NCBI GenBank assembly: GCA_905221605.1
Contig: CAJNDS010000447.1
Coordinates: 792,657 to 854,656 of the forward strand
Direction of reading: 5' to 3'
Source: Symbiodinium natans
Lineage: Eukaryota > Sar > Dinophyceae > Suessiales > Symbiodiniaceae
Length of the DNA stretch: 62,000 nucleotides
The notes beneath the pieces were generated by a model, which saw only the letters and a program-made list of their open reading frames with translations, did no database searches and was not told the origin of the DNA. The position numbers were made by a program, and so were the translations under genes. Shown piece by piece: positions 10,265 to 20,773 of this stretch. How positions within the stretch are numbered: position 1 is the first letter of the stretch; each line of letters begins with the position of its first letter.

Positions 10265-11815
10265 TCAGCCCGAAAGGTGACTGCGTGTTCGCGCCAAACT
10301 GGTTTTCTGTGGACGCGTCCGCGAAGAAGCTTGCGACGCCCAGGGCCGACTTAAACTCCTTGGCAGTTTTGCGCACAAAGTTTGCACAAGCGACCAAGCA
10401 GCTTCAAAAAAAGAATAGAATTCTCCAAAGTTCCGCCGAAAATCCCAGTCATCAGGCTCCCAGCCGCAGGGTGCCACGCCCTTTCCGCTCGTCAAGAAAA
10501 AGACGTGGCCATCCTGACCCAGATTGTAATTGGTGGGGTCGTGGACGAACTCCATGAACTCTCGTATCTCCGGATCTGTGGAGCCCGCGTTCACGGCTTG
10601 GCCAAGCACTGCATATTGGCCCGAGCTGATCAAGGGCACGGGGTCTGGGCCTTGAGGCTCTACAAACAGCACCTGGCAGGTGGGGTTGGCATTGGGGCCC
10701 GCGTCGGTTTCGGAGAGGAAAGCACTTTGATTCTGGAGCCAGGATGCGAAAGCATCGCGGAGGCTGGTTCCTTTCACGACGAGCCCCGTCCAACCGAAGT
10801 CGTTGAGTCCAACCTCGCAGTGTCCAACACAGCTGTGCAGGAAGTAGGACGAAGGAGCCTGCAGGGTGGACAGGTTGCCCAAAACGGCATCATGCAGTGC
10901 TTGCTGCGCAGCACGTTCCTGTTGGGTGCAGCTGCCTTCGAACGCACAGCCTGTTGGTATCTGAAGCGTCTGCGTCATTTGCCAAGAGTCATACAGCGAG
11001 TGGAGCACGAAGAGCGGTGTGCGCACGAAGGGCAAGAGGTGTGGTGCCAAGAAGCAGCGCCATGGCTCAGATGCGTATGCCTCGAAGCAATCGGCGCTCA
11101 AGGACGGGGACTGTCTCATGTCCATCGCCCCGAAAGCCCACTCCCAAAGCGCAGCCTGCCCATGCGTGCCTGCTACGTCCGGGAGGTCGACAAAGAAGCC
11201 GCAGTAGTTCATGCCCACCACATTCACACCAGGGAAGCGTGAGCGGATGAAGTCCATGTGAAGCATGGCACTGAGACCACCAGCAGATTCACCCGTTACG
11301 ACGAAAACCTGGGCTCCTGTCAGCCCAGCTGAGGCCAGGCTGTCCAAAGTGGCATTGAGGATGTGCGCACCCCTGAAATAGACCTGGCCGCCATCATCAC
11401 CAACTGCAACCGGGCCATCGACATTGCCTGCCCGACTGCCGCCATCGCAATAGAGAGCCCAGACCTTATTCCAATTGTACATGTCCGGATTGATGTCAGC
11501 CTTGCTTGACATGTAGCCTTGGGCAAAGTCGCTTAAGAGAGTCTCTTTCTGAGCTTCCCAGGTGGTGCTGCTCCCCGATGGAGTCTGCGACCGACCGTAG
11601 CACGACTCGAGACTGGTGCACCAACCTCCGCCTTGAAAGTGCATGATCCACTTCTGGAGACCTGTACCAGAGCCGGGCTCAAAGAAGTACCCCGCCGGGG
11701 AACCATCCAGGCAAACTGCCCCTTCAGCCGCGGCATCCTGGAGTAGGACCAGGGACCATGAGTCGAAGCCAGCCATCACGCCGTGAAGAAGCAACGCGAC
11801 CCATGGGGCCAGCAT
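10265..11815 (-). CDS. Pectinacetylesterase/NOTUM-family secreted carboxylesterase
   Basis: Intronless ORF of 516 residues from the ATG at 11815; the frame extends to 11863 only through a TTG. It opens with MLAPWVALLLHGVMAG, a plausible signal peptide. The alpha/beta-hydrolase core follows: YFFEPGSGTGLQKWIMHFQG and GGWC (oxyanion region), GESAGG with nucleophile Ser at about 177, YDSWQ with Asp at about 276, and SCVGHCE with His at about 332. That order and spacing are those of the PAE/NOTUM family (Pfam PAE). Plant members deacetylate pectin and animal NOTUM deacylates Wnt; here polysaccharide is the more likely substrate, by inference. Paired Cys residues fit a secreted protein. The last 40 residues are Arg/Ser-rich and look unlike the family, so the true 3' end may be a splice or decayed sequence. 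Confidence 0.85.
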   Translation of the reverse strand: MLAPWVALLLHGVMAGFDSWSLVLLQDAAAEGAVCLDGSPAGYFFEPGSGTGLQKWIMHFQGGGWCTSLESCYGRSQTPSGSSTTWEAQKETLLSDFAQGYMSSKADINPDMYNWNKVWALYCDGGSRAGNVDGPVAVGDDGGQVYFRGAHILNATLDSLASAGLTGAQVFVVTGESAGGLSAMLHMDFIRSRFPGVNVVGMNYCGFFVDLPDVAGTHGQAALWEWAFGAMDMRQSPSLSADCFEAYASEPWRCFLAPHLLPFVRTPLFVLHSLYDSWQMTQTLQIPTGCAFEGSCTQQERAAQQALHDAVLGNLSTLQAPSSYFLHSCVGHCEVGLNDFGWTGLVVKGTSLRDAFASWLQNQSAFLSETDAGPNANPTCQVLFVEPQGPDPVPLISSGQYAVLGQAVNAGSTDPEIREFMEFVHDPTNYNLGQDGHVFFLTSGKGVAPCGWEPDDWDFRRNFGEFYSFFEAAWSLVQTLCAKLPRSLSRPWASQASSRTRPQKTSLARTRSHLSG

Positions 11816-13184
11816 GGCAGGAAACGAAAGACCCTCCACCGGCCTAGGCGACCGGCAGCCCAAAAATCTAAAAGCAGTTCTGACATGTCTAGTAGGGCGG
11901 TGCAGGCAGCGCGCTGCTACCCTTTTCCCGCTTAGAGCGCAAGCCTTCTGTTTGTTTGGGGGGGCAGAAAGGTCAGTGCGCGTCTTCTTGTTCTTTAGCT
12001 GATATGCGGTACGTCATGTTATGTTCGGACGATATGGTCAAGTCGAAGGCAAGGCCATTCCACCCTTGGTGGCAAATCATGACGTTCCTCGTTCCTCAGG
12101 GTTAGTCTATGTGAACATGTGTTGAATGCCACCTCGCTTTCTGCACGATCTAGAGCTGGATGCCATTTTTTCCCGAGGAGGCAGAGCTGTCCAGAGTCTA
12201 TAGAGCGCGTCGCATCAACGAGCCGCTCCTACCAAAACTGCGCATTGGAAGAGTAACGCATGGGAGATTCTGTCATCCTGAAGCCTCCGGTGCTGTGGCG
12301 AATTCGGACATCTCAGGGGACAGGCAAGTGCTAAAGAAAGAGTCCACCTCCGGCTGTGTCACGATCAGCAAAATCGCCCCTACTGCATAACCCAGCAGAT
12401 ATAGTTATCCTGACAGGGACATCTCGCGGCAAACGCTGCGCCGACTGCTGCAAGCAGTTGGTCTAACATGCTACGAGCCCAAGCAATCACTTATATACCA
12501 TGGATTCGCAACTCGAAAGATCTCGAAAGCCGATACACAGTGCTGCATACACTTGCACGCCTTGGTGAATGTTATCCTGTCCCCGGTGCATATACGCTTG
12601 CTGCTGTGCATTTGCTGGCCACATGTTCAGCTCAAGTACCATGCGCAACAACCAGTCGGGAGCATATGCCCATTAAACAACAATACACCCACCCCTTCTT
12701 CCGGCGACCCAATATCCGCCGACCCCCTAGCCCCCAACTCCCCTACCCCTACCCTCCTGCCCGTACCCCGCCCAACCTCCCCCCCAAACCCCCTCCCCCC
12801 CCCTACCCTTACCCTGCGCAAGCTCGCCGCCCTTTCGAAGGGGATTGGTCTTTTGGGGGGTCGGCAGCACTAGCAGTAGCCATGCCATTAAATAACAAGT
12901 CGATTTCAACTCAGGATGTACAGCTTTAGGGGGGCCTTGCAGATGTTCCTGTACGGATACAATGGGCCATGACATCGCAATCCGCAGCAGTCAAGGCCCA
13001 CGAGATGCGTGCCTCGCCATTTGGCGCCAGGAGCCGGGATTTGAAAAAAAGTTCGCAGCTTGAGCCACTCATCGTGACCACGCACATGAGCTCATTGACA
13101 GCCGTGTGCAAAAGCTGCAGAACAAAAAGAAGTCGGGAGCGTGCAAAGTTTCGCTACCGCAGGCGCTCAGGCCCCTTTATGGGC
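11816..13184. other. Intergenic; C-rich low-complexity block
   Basis: No supportable gene. 12690-12825 is a C-rich block of CCCCTAC/CCCCAA-like words, overlapped by Pro-rich artefact ORFs. Confidence 0.6.
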
Positions 13185-15797
13185 CTATGGCTTTGGCAGG
13201 TCCCAGCAGCGTAAATCCGAATCCATGTGGCTCAGTAGAATCTTGTCGCCAACTTTGAATTGGTTCTTTCTGTAAGCAGAATCCCGACGGCCGCAGGCAC
13301 TCCCCACCCCGTACTCGCAGCCCTGATCGACGAAGATCTTGAACCAAGCGCCGCTGTGTTTGCGGGTCCAAGAGGCGTCGCCCTGCGTATAACGACAGTG
13401 CTGCCCCCAGACTTTCAAGTCCTTGCCGTAGACAAGCACAATGTCATCCAAGTCGAAGCTGAAGTATTTGCCCGGTTCTTTTGGCTGGTCCCGATGCTGG
13501 ATCCCCAATACTGTGATGATCCTTGGCCCCTGAGTCACCCTCACGCCCCAGAGGTCTACTATGTTCCTCCAGGGCCGTATCTGAATGCGGGGGATGATGA
13601 CATCGTTGGCAACATCGTGCTCCCAGAGAAGCTCGTCGTCCATGAAAACCCAGAGCTTCCTCTCGCGCCTGCTCACTCTGTAGCTATGCCACGTTTGAAT
13701 CTGGTAGGGGCTGGCATCAAGGGTCTTCTTCTCGAAGAGCTTTCCTTCCTGGTGCAGCTTGTTGCCGCCGGCATCGAGCAAGAAATGCGACTTCTTGCCG
13801 TCTTCTGTAACGAATGCGATGCTGCAGGCGGTGCCTTCTTTCTTGTGCAGGCGCATGTAGAACTGGACATCCCAGCGGCTGAAGTGCAGAGGGCGCTCCC
13901 CCGAGGCCGACGAGCTTCCGATGCTGATCAGCGACTTGCTTTCGTCCTTGATGTTTGGGCACCTGTAATAGTAGTTGTTCGCCTTTTTCGCGCATTTGCT
14001 CCCAAACGCGAACTCCTTCGCATTCCACTCCAAGAGGGGCTCGAACTTCTCAGCCTGGGCCATGAGGCTGAACGCTTTCAAGTCGGGCTTCGTCGGGGTC
14101 TGAAAGTAAAGGTACAGCCCCTCACTCTTGAGATTCGTCAGCGACAAGTCCCACATCACTGGGGCCACATCCCCGCCGAAATTTCTGTGATGCATCCGTC
14201 TCCTTTCGCTGGCCGAGCTGGGTTGGTAGAGGGAACTCCGTTGCCACCGCCGGCGGGCATATCCAAGATATCTTAAGTACGGGACTTCGTTCTTGACCAA
14301 GGCGAAGATGCGGGCATGGCCCTTGGACCTGGTGAGGGCAAAAGTGGCCTTTTGCCATTTGCTGGAGCAATCTGCGGCCCAAAATTCCTTTTCACCCAGC
14401 ACTGTCGTCCCAATCTCGAACATCTCCAAACCTTGCTCCCACAACTCTCTCTTGTAGATATTGCCCTGTGCTCGGTCTCTGCTGCTCTGATCCAGGCCAT
14501 CCACGCATTCATTCCCCCCGCAAGTCACCATCCTCAAGCGCTGCGCCATGAACATGTCCCTGGCTGGGAAGAAGAGAGGGGCCAACTTGGTAACGATGTT
14601 CCTGCGCTTCAGCCGGATGTTGTCGTAGAGGGCGAAATGCAAGTAATCCACATCCTTGCAGCTGCGCGTGCATTGCCCCTCGCCGTCCCCGCAGCACTCC
14701 TGGGCGTCCTGACTGCCCGCGGCACTCTTGCACATGTCTTTCATCTTGTCGAGGATCCTCGACTCATACCGCAGGGTCTTGAAGGTCGCCAGAGCGCTCG
14801 GGGGGTTCGAGTTCGGGCAGCCTACCCTCTGGAAGGTGTCGGTGAGCACCTGGTCCACATCATGCACCACGGATGCGCTGGCGCCCGTCCGAGTGCTGGA
14901 GGTAGTGCTGGCCGCGACGTAGTCCTTCACCTTTTGCAGCTTCTCGTTCAGCGCCTGAAAGATCCCTTCAAAGATGGAGAAGTGCACAGTTGTGATGGAT
15001 GACAGCAGGGTTGCTGCTCCAGCATGGACCCGATTTTGGCAGCTCGAGCTGCCCCAAGACAGAGACGTGCAAGGAAGCAGCAACCTCTCGGCCAAGCCCC
15101 CCACGTCATTCTCCAAGGCCAACGCGTATGCCAAGGCAGCATCGGGCTCCATAGAATCCATTGCAGAGGACACCACAGTTCCAGAAACAAAATTGCTGAT
15201 CTCGATATGGACCTCCCTCAAGCTCTGCTCAAGCACGCTTGCCCTAATCAAAGATCTGGTCTCTGCCATGATCTCCTTCTTCGCCTCCGCGATCAGCTGC
15301 TCTGCGCTCGGCGGCGGCGGGGGCTGTGGCAAGAACATGTCAATCAAGCCGCAGGCCAACATTGCTGTTGGCCCAAAGAAGGGAGCATACTTCCCTCCTG
15401 CAACCATCAAGCCGGCAAAATGGGCGCCATATGTAATGGCAATCTTGCCCAAGGAAATACCCAGTTCTTTTGTGTCCACGGAGCCCTCGCTGTCATGGGT
15501 GTGAAGAGACGACATGAGAAGTGTGATCAGGTCGAAAGTGGCACAATAGGCCGTGGCTTGCTTTGAGTAGTCCTTTTTTTCCTTCAGGTCTGGCACCAGC
15601 TTTGAACGCCGATAGTTGCGCCTTTGGGCGACCGTAGCTGCGCTGTTGTCGTTGTGCTCCAATTTGGCCAACGCTGTTTCGCCGAACTCTGTGTGGGACT
15701 CTGACAAGCTTCGATTCCCGGAAGGGTCGAGAACGTGCATCTTCATCGCGAGGCACGGGACTAGCAGTACCAAAGCCCGCCATACCATTTGCTGCAT
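13185..15797 (-). CDS. Large secreted protein: N-terminal helical pore-former-like region plus lectin-like C-terminal half
   Basis: Intronless, 870 residues, ATG at 15797. Residues 1-18 are a signal peptide. Residues 112-157 are hydrophobic and Gly-rich and end in a polyproline run (158-163). Helical segments (165-205) and a mostly alpha region to about 320 follow. A short hydrophobic stretch, then PPPPP, then amphipathic helices recalls the N-terminal helical domain of delta-endotoxin-like pore formers; this is a resemblance of architecture, not a match I can score. A Cys-rich segment follows at about 345-390. At about 640-755 WDVQFYMRLHKKEG, LLDAGGNKLH and KLWVFMDDELLWEHD look like a concanavalin/laminin-G-like beta sandwich. 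The last 110 residues (GKYFSFDLDDIVLVYGKDLK onward) are a further beta-rich unit. Function unknown; an extracellular binding or membrane-active role is inference. Confidence 0.75.
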   Translation of the reverse strand: MQQMVWRALVLLVPCLAMKMHVLDPSGNRSLSESHTEFGETALAKLEHNDNSAATVAQRRNYRRSKLVPDLKEKKDYSKQATAYCATFDLITLLMSSLHTHDSEGSVDTKELGISLGKIAITYGAHFAGLMVAGGKYAPFFGPTAMLACGLIDMFLPQPPPPPSAEQLIAEAKKEIMAETRSLIRASVLEQSLREVHIEISNFVSGTVVSSAMDSMEPDAALAYALALENDVGGLAERLLLPCTSLSWGSSSCQNRVHAGAATLLSSITTVHFSIFEGIFQALNEKLQKVKDYVAASTTSSTRTGASASVVHDVDQVLTDTFQRVGCPNSNPPSALATFKTLRYESRILDKMKDMCKSAAGSQDAQECCGDGEGQCTRSCKDVDYLHFALYDNIRLKRRNIVTKLAPLFFPARDMFMAQRLRMVTCGGNECVDGLDQSSRDRAQGNIYKRELWEQGLEMFEIGTTVLGEKEFWAADCSSKWQKATFALTRSKGHARIFALVKNEVPYLRYLGYARRRWQRSSLYQPSSASERRRMHHRNFGGDVAPVMWDLSLTNLKSEGLYLYFQTPTKPDLKAFSLMAQAEKFEPLLEWNAKEFAFGSKCAKKANNYYYRCPNIKDESKSLISIGSSSASGERPLHFSRWDVQFYMRLHKKEGTACSIAFVTEDGKKSHFLLDAGGNKLHQEGKLFEKKTLDASPYQIQTWHSYRVSRRERKLWVFMDDELLWEHDVANDVIIPRIQIRPWRNIVDLWGVRVTQGPRIITVLGIQHRDQPKEPGKYFSFDLDDIVLVYGKDLKVWGQHCRYTQGDASWTRKHSGAWFKIFVDQGCEYGVGSACGRRDSAYRKNQFKVGDKILLSHMDSDLRCWDLPKP

Positions 15798-16425
15798 TGC
15801 GCCAGAGAAGGCGTGGAGGTGCTCTGCGTTAACTGGAGAGCCGACCGAAACTCATGCAGCCAAGGTTTTGCTAGCTTGACGAGGACCCCCATGAAATCGC
15901 AGAAGCAGAGTCTCAAGAAAACGCCTGCAGACGCACCCCATCATTGTTTTGCCACCTCTCCGTGTGCCTCCTTGCTGCCTTCAGGCGCTGAAGGGCTGCG
16001 CCTCGGTCAGCTTCCGGTGTCCGGCTTTCGTTTTCAGGATGAGCCCTGGGAAGACCAATGCAAAAGAAAGCTCTGGTCCACGCTGTTTGGGGTCTTCACG
16101 GCAATGCTCTGCGCCTGCTTCCGCAGTCTTCTGGGTTCTATGGTTGCAACTAAGTGTCGGATGACCAGCTTCAACTTGCTCAGCGCCAAGGTCTTGGGGC
16201 CTTGGGGATGTCCTTTCATTCCGACTCGTTCCAAGTCGCAACTACACTACAACTAGACTTAGGTATTTCACTTCCCCCCTGTGGTTCACTGTGAGTTTGG
16301 TCGCTCACTCTCGCACAAGGCCCGCAAGGTTCATGGGTCACATCGTGGGTTTAGGGTTTAGTTGAGGATTCCTGGCACCAGAGTTGCCATTTCCTGATAT
16401 TGATGTGCGAGTTCACTCATCGCTT
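15798..16425. other. Intergenic, no gene seen
   Basis: Open frames on both strands overlap and lack domains. A TTTAGGGTTTAG word occurs at about 16350. Confidence 0.5.
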
Positions 16426-16429
16426 TTCA

Positions 16430-16690
16430 TCGCACGGGGGCACCACACAAAGCTGGCGCGAGCTAGTTGGTCGCAGGGGGGCACCAAGCAAAAAGCGGGC
16501 GCGAGCTATTTGATCGCGGAGGGGGCACAACACAAAGCTGGCACGAGCTATTTGGTCGCAGGGGGTCACCACACAAAGCTGAGCTATTTTTGGTCGCGGA
16601 GGGGACACGACACAAAGCTGGCGCGTGCTATTTGTGGGGGCACCACACAAGGCTGGCACGAGCTATTTGGTCGCAGGGGCTGTGGGAACC
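16430..16690 (+). repeat. Minisatellite of about 38-45 bp units
   Basis: Six to seven units containing GGGGGCACCACACAAAGCTG then GCGCGAGCTATTTGGTCGCA, with variable length between units. Confidence 0.9.
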
Positions 16691-17084
16691 GCTTGAAGGA
16701 GCCGCGATCCGATTCTGCTGACAAAAAAACCCTGGACCCCCCGTTGCCATTTTTTGAACTTCTCGAATTTATCCATCCCCTGTTCATTGTGTCGGTGGGA
16801 TACGACAGGCAAAATCGAAATAATGGAGTCGTGCCGGTCACGAATTTCTGACACAGGAGATGTCCCGACACGAGGCCTTGCCGGCCATGTCTCGCTTTCA
16901 TTGAGGTAGGCTCATGGGCTACGCTCCGACATGCGCACTCGCCATTGTTCTGTCGCTTCTCCTAAACCCTCCATAGAACTTAAACTCCACTTTCTGAAAG
17001 CGGCTGGAGCAGGTTCTCGAGTTGCATTTTCGGATTCTCCGAATCTAACATGCACATAGGGCAAAAGTCCTTACAGATACCTCG

Positions 17085-17310
17085 GGCCAAGCCTCGTGCC
17101 CGAAGCACTCTGTGGCTTCGCGGGCATCTCCATGCTCAGCTACCCGCACTCGACGGGGAGGACCCGGGTCTCCACACGCAGAATGCAAAGCTGTTTCCTT
17201 CAAAACCGTTTTTGGCCTGGAATGAGTGGTCAAATTCTGTCATGCTCTGCTTGCTTCGGAAAGGCTCGAAAAAGGCGGGCGAAGAGAGGTTCGGGTTGGG
17301 CTGGTTTGTC
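17085..17310 (+). repeat. Dispersed duplicate, copy 1
   Basis: Shares long near-identical blocks with 18450-18700: CCCGAAGCACTCT, CATCTCCATGCTCAGCTACC, CCACACGCAGAATG, and TGCTTGCTTCGGAAAGG. Copies differ by indels. No coding function is evident. Confidence 0.85.
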
Positions 17311-17579
17311 ACCACGAGCTGGAGGAGGAGCATGGGGCCGGGGATGCGGAGCTGACTGTTGAGGATCATCGGCGGACGCCTGACTCCACCTAGAAGCAAG
17401 GTCCGGCAGCATGGGGGCCGTGGGTGAAGATCCAAACACAGGGGGAGCCCATTTAAGAAGTCAGGGCCATGCGAAGGCATGCATGCCGGTATGCTTCGGG
17501 AAGCTGGTGAAGAGGGCAAAAGCAATTTCGGGTGAGCGTGGGCTGTGGGTGGAGTTGGGATGCCCAGAGTGATCAGTGT

Positions 17580-18215
17580 ATGGGTTCAAGCAGAAAGTGT
17601 GTTAAACTCTACTGACCTCGACAAGACAGGCACAAGCAACATCTTTACAGCCTGAATCCGCGATTCCCGTAAAATCTTCAATGCTGCCGAGCAATGCCTG
17701 GGCTTGCCACGTGTGGTTCTCTGCAGGGTGGGGAGGGTCCGCGGCCGAACTTTACATCTAACCAAACTGCATCTCAAGCTCTCGGCTGCACAACCCGCAC
17801 AGCCAAACGCGGAAGGAAAGAAACGTGCTTTGGGTTGGACTTGTGCCGCAGTGACCGTCCCCAGGCTTGCCAAGTGTCGGCAATCCCTCTGGCACTGAAG
17901 CCTTTAGTGTGACTTCCGTCTTCTTCCGCATCTCGCAACCAAAATGCGCGCGTGGCAGGACTTGCTCAGTGTCGCTTGGGATTTGTTCCCACATGACCGC
18001 GCCTCTTGGGGGAGCCATCTACGTACTTGCTCCCGCAAGAGAGGCCTTACAGGGAGCGTGTTTTTCTCTCCACATCTTGCGAGAATGGGCCGCTGGCTTC
18101 GCGTTTCTCGGCTGTCAAGGCCCCGCTTCCTGACTTTTGTGTTTCCCCTTGTTGTGCTGTTCCCTCCGAAGCCCAAATATCTAAATTGTCTGCATGCAAC
18201 TCCTAAGCCCCGTGT
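17580..18215 (-). repeat. Probable interspersed repeat unit (translates as Arg/Ser-rich open frame)
   Basis: The minus strand is open in overlapping frames, for example GKPRHCSAALKILRESRIQA, and a Lys/Arg-rich 277-residue frame (17904-18737) that also runs through a CT microsatellite as RERERE. Composition argues against a protein-coding gene. Similar translated strings seem familiar from dinoflagellate predicted proteomes, which would fit a multi-copy repeat, but this is recall only. It lies directly between the two copies of the 17085/18450 duplicate. Confidence 0.35.
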
Positions 18216-18359
18216 CCCAAGTCCTTCACTGCGTCGGCAAGTTGGTGAAGGAATGGCAAATACCAGCTGTGGCCTCGTCACCTCCAGCTCGAGTGGCGCA
18301 GCCTCACAGCCAATAGTCCGCATTTCAGCATGCGATGAATGTGAAATGCATTTTGGCTC

Positions 18360-18402
18360 TCTCGCTCTCTCTCTCTCTCTCTCTCTATATATATCTGTGT
18401 AT
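18360..18402. repeat. CT/TA microsatellite
   Basis: (CT)n followed by TATATATA at 18386-18394. Confidence 0.9.
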
Positions 18403-18449
18403 ATGCACCAACAGTGCTTCACAGATATTTCTGCGACGACGTGTTTCAG

Positions 18450-18700
18450 AAAGCCGGGCCCCAAAAAGGGCGGAGCCTGATTCCCGAAGCACTCTTTGGC
18501 TTCACGGCCATCTCCATGCTCAGCTACCCGCACTCGCGACGGCGAGGAACTTGCAAAGGGACCCTGGCCTCCACACGCAGAATGCTTCAAAACCGCTTGG
18601 CCTAGAATGGTCAAATTCTGCCATGCCCTGCTTGCTTCGGAAAGGGATTTAGGATGAGGTTCGGGTTGGTTCGGCGCCACGAACTGCAGAGTCTCCAACA
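18450..18700 (+). repeat. Dispersed duplicate, copy 2
   Basis: Second copy of the 17085-17310 sequence in the same orientation, including CATCTCCATGCTCAGCTACC and the GGTTCGGGTTGG end. Confidence 0.85.
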
Positions 18701-18984
18701 GAAAACGACTTCTCGCTCTTGCGCCTTTTTCTGCCACTGGCTCGCTCGAGGCTGTCTCTGCATGGATCTATATGGCCCTAGCAAGCCTCAGTACCATCCA
18801 CGCAGTATTTGTCGTCCACCCGTACGCGGATGGAACCTTCCTTGTTTGTGCTACCACAGCCCGCCTGGCACACACGTCTGTCATGAAAGATGGAGTGGGG
18901 GATACCATGCGCCTCAACTGCTGTTGCTGCGACTAGCTAGTGCAGCTAGTATATTTCTCTGATTTCAAGCTTCCAGGATGCGGA

Positions 18985-19357
18985 TCAACACGGTTTGAGG
19001 TCATCGCTTCTTAGAGGTCGGGAAACCTTCGGCCGCGCCTCGCCGTTGGACATGTGGCAGTAGCCGGCGTCTTCGCCCTCGTCGGTGGTCATGCTGCAGC
19101 ATCGCGATGACTTGGAACCGGAGCCACGCTGGCCCTCCAGGGCCGACACGCGACCCTGGAGGTCCCGGATCATCTTGAGCAGCTGGTCCTGTGGAAGGTC
19201 CTTGGGGCATTCCGAAATGGTGTCCCAAGGGGACACGATGCCCCACTCGCTTCAGGCTTCAGCGGTCCTGGCTTACACTTGAGGCGCTGGAGGCATCTCG
19301 CACGGCGCCGGCGATGAGGAGCCCGCAAGCCAACACACAAGCGGTGAGGCGTGCCAT
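18985..19357 (-). CDS. Small secreted coiled-coil protein, two exons with a possible 31-nt intron
   Basis: From the ATG at 19357 the frame gives MARLTACVLACGLLIAGA, a strong signal peptide, then hits a stop at 19259. A second frame ending at 18985 reads WGIVSPWDTISECPKDLP and DQLLKMIRDLQGRVSALEGQ (coiled coil), then an acidic and Cys-containing tail. A GT at 19276 (GTAAGC) and an AG at 19247-19246 would join the two frames exactly, removing 31 nt and giving about 114 residues. The alternative is an indel that broke the gene. Not recognised as a known family. Confidence 0.5.
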
Positions 19358-20450
19358 TGGGAACAGGGGATCTGACAGGCAGGGAAGAAGCTGGAACCGC
19401 AAAGTGCTGCAGGCGGCGCGGACTCCGTCCCAACCCGGAAACTTGAACCAAGAAACCCAGGCCCGGGCAGACGCCGAAGCTCAAAAACCGCACCACAAGA
19501 ATCAACCTCAAGGCCTCAAATCCCAAAGCGTCAAAAGCTCGGCCTCCAAGACACGCCTCGGCCTCCGGCTTTCAGGGCTTTAATTTAAGCCCTTGATTCC
19601 AACAAGTCATGCCCGAAGCCCCTTCCCCCAAGTAAGCGCTTACGCCAAAGATGGAAATATTGCGCTTAGGCGCCCGCCTGAGCCTCCTTGGCCGGCTTGT
19701 TGCATCTGACCACATTCGGGCACAGTTGTCCGCTGAGCCTCCCTTCCCTGCTTAGTGTCCTGAATCTCGCACTCCCAGCTGTCTGCCTGTGGTCCTCAAT
19801 GCTGTACTGCCTTCCGTCCGAGTCGCGTCACATGATGTGCGGCACCGGTTTGTCCTTAAAATCTAACAACCTCACTTTTCCGGTGGGGAAACAAGTTTGA
19901 GGAACATGAGGAGCATCAAGAGACCCTGCCAAATCCTCCCACGCTGGGCATCTTCCCCATCACCTGAAGGACCCCAGCCATCCGGCAAGGCCTTTATCGT
20001 AAAGAACCCAAAACAAGGCAGCCATCAAAGCATGGACATGTGCACACATGTGCACAATATGCTAAGCCTCTAGCCTAGCCCAAGCCAAACAAGAAAGCCG
20101 AGCGCTGGCAGGAATGCTCCGTGCACTGGAGAATCTTCCACAGCTGCTAGGGACAACGGTTAGATTGAAGGCTGTAGGGGGTCAACGGATGGTATCTTCT
20201 CAAAAGGCTTGGGTCATGGGGGGACTGTTATGGGCCATTATGGGCAAGATGGGGCAAGGCTCGTCGAATGTGAGCAGGGTGAATGTGAGGCAGGAGGGCT
20301 GTGAGGAAGCCAATCCGCACATCCCGGCCTAACATGACTCGACAACCCGACACTTCCCTGCCGGAAGAACAAGCGGCCCAAAATGCAATTGCAACTGCCA
20401 AGTTGTTCATAGCATGACTCATAGACGTTGTACCTGCATCGTTTTATGCA
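19358..20450. other. Intergenic, no gene seen
   Basis: Open frames lack coding character. A short duplication (ATGTGCACACATGTGCACA) lies at 20038-20056. Confidence 0.5.
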
Positions 20451-20599
20451 CACAAGCTCGATGCGCCCGCCAAGTTGTTGCGAAGCTGCATTGTCTAGGG
20501 CAGCTTCTGTAGAAACACCGCACAACACACTTGCTCCAAGACTGCAAACGTGTCGCATGAATTTATCTCATCTCTGCAAAGACCCTCGTGTCTTACCGT

Positions 20600-20716
20600 A
20601 GTAAACCATGTCATGAACCTCCACGGTGTCCAGATACTGCAAGACCTCCCGAGCCGCAAAATGCCGTTGTGCAGGGTTTCAACCTCTTTCCCAAAAAGAC
20701 TCGAAGCCTTCTGAAA
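20600..20716 (-). CDS. Possible downstream exon of the DUF4116-like gene, frame-shifted
   Basis: After an acceptor-like TTTCAG near 20717 the strand reads KASSLFGKEVETLHNGILRL, then in another frame REVLQYLDTVEVHDMVYY, ending at a strong donor (GGTAAGAC). The switch implies a one-base indel near 20655. It lies just 3' of the ORF ending at 20774, so it may be a further exon of that gene or a decayed copy of another. Confidence 0.3.
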
Positions 20717-20773
20717 CTCCATGTGTAGGCGCGAAATAGGCTGAGATGCAGCACGCACCGCCCAGCTTGGTGT

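Noticed and set aside
10382-11242. 286-codon plus-strand ORF
   Set aside because: Lies opposite the esterase gene; no domain and shadow-like composition.
13260-15566. Long plus-strand ORFs (338, 228, 176 and 180 codons)
   Set aside because: Antisense to the 870-residue ORF, with no domains; explained by high GC and codon use of the real gene.
18340-18352. CATTTTGGCTC as a leader relic
   Set aside because: Only 11 nt match, it lacks the CAAG end, and no ORF start follows on that strand.
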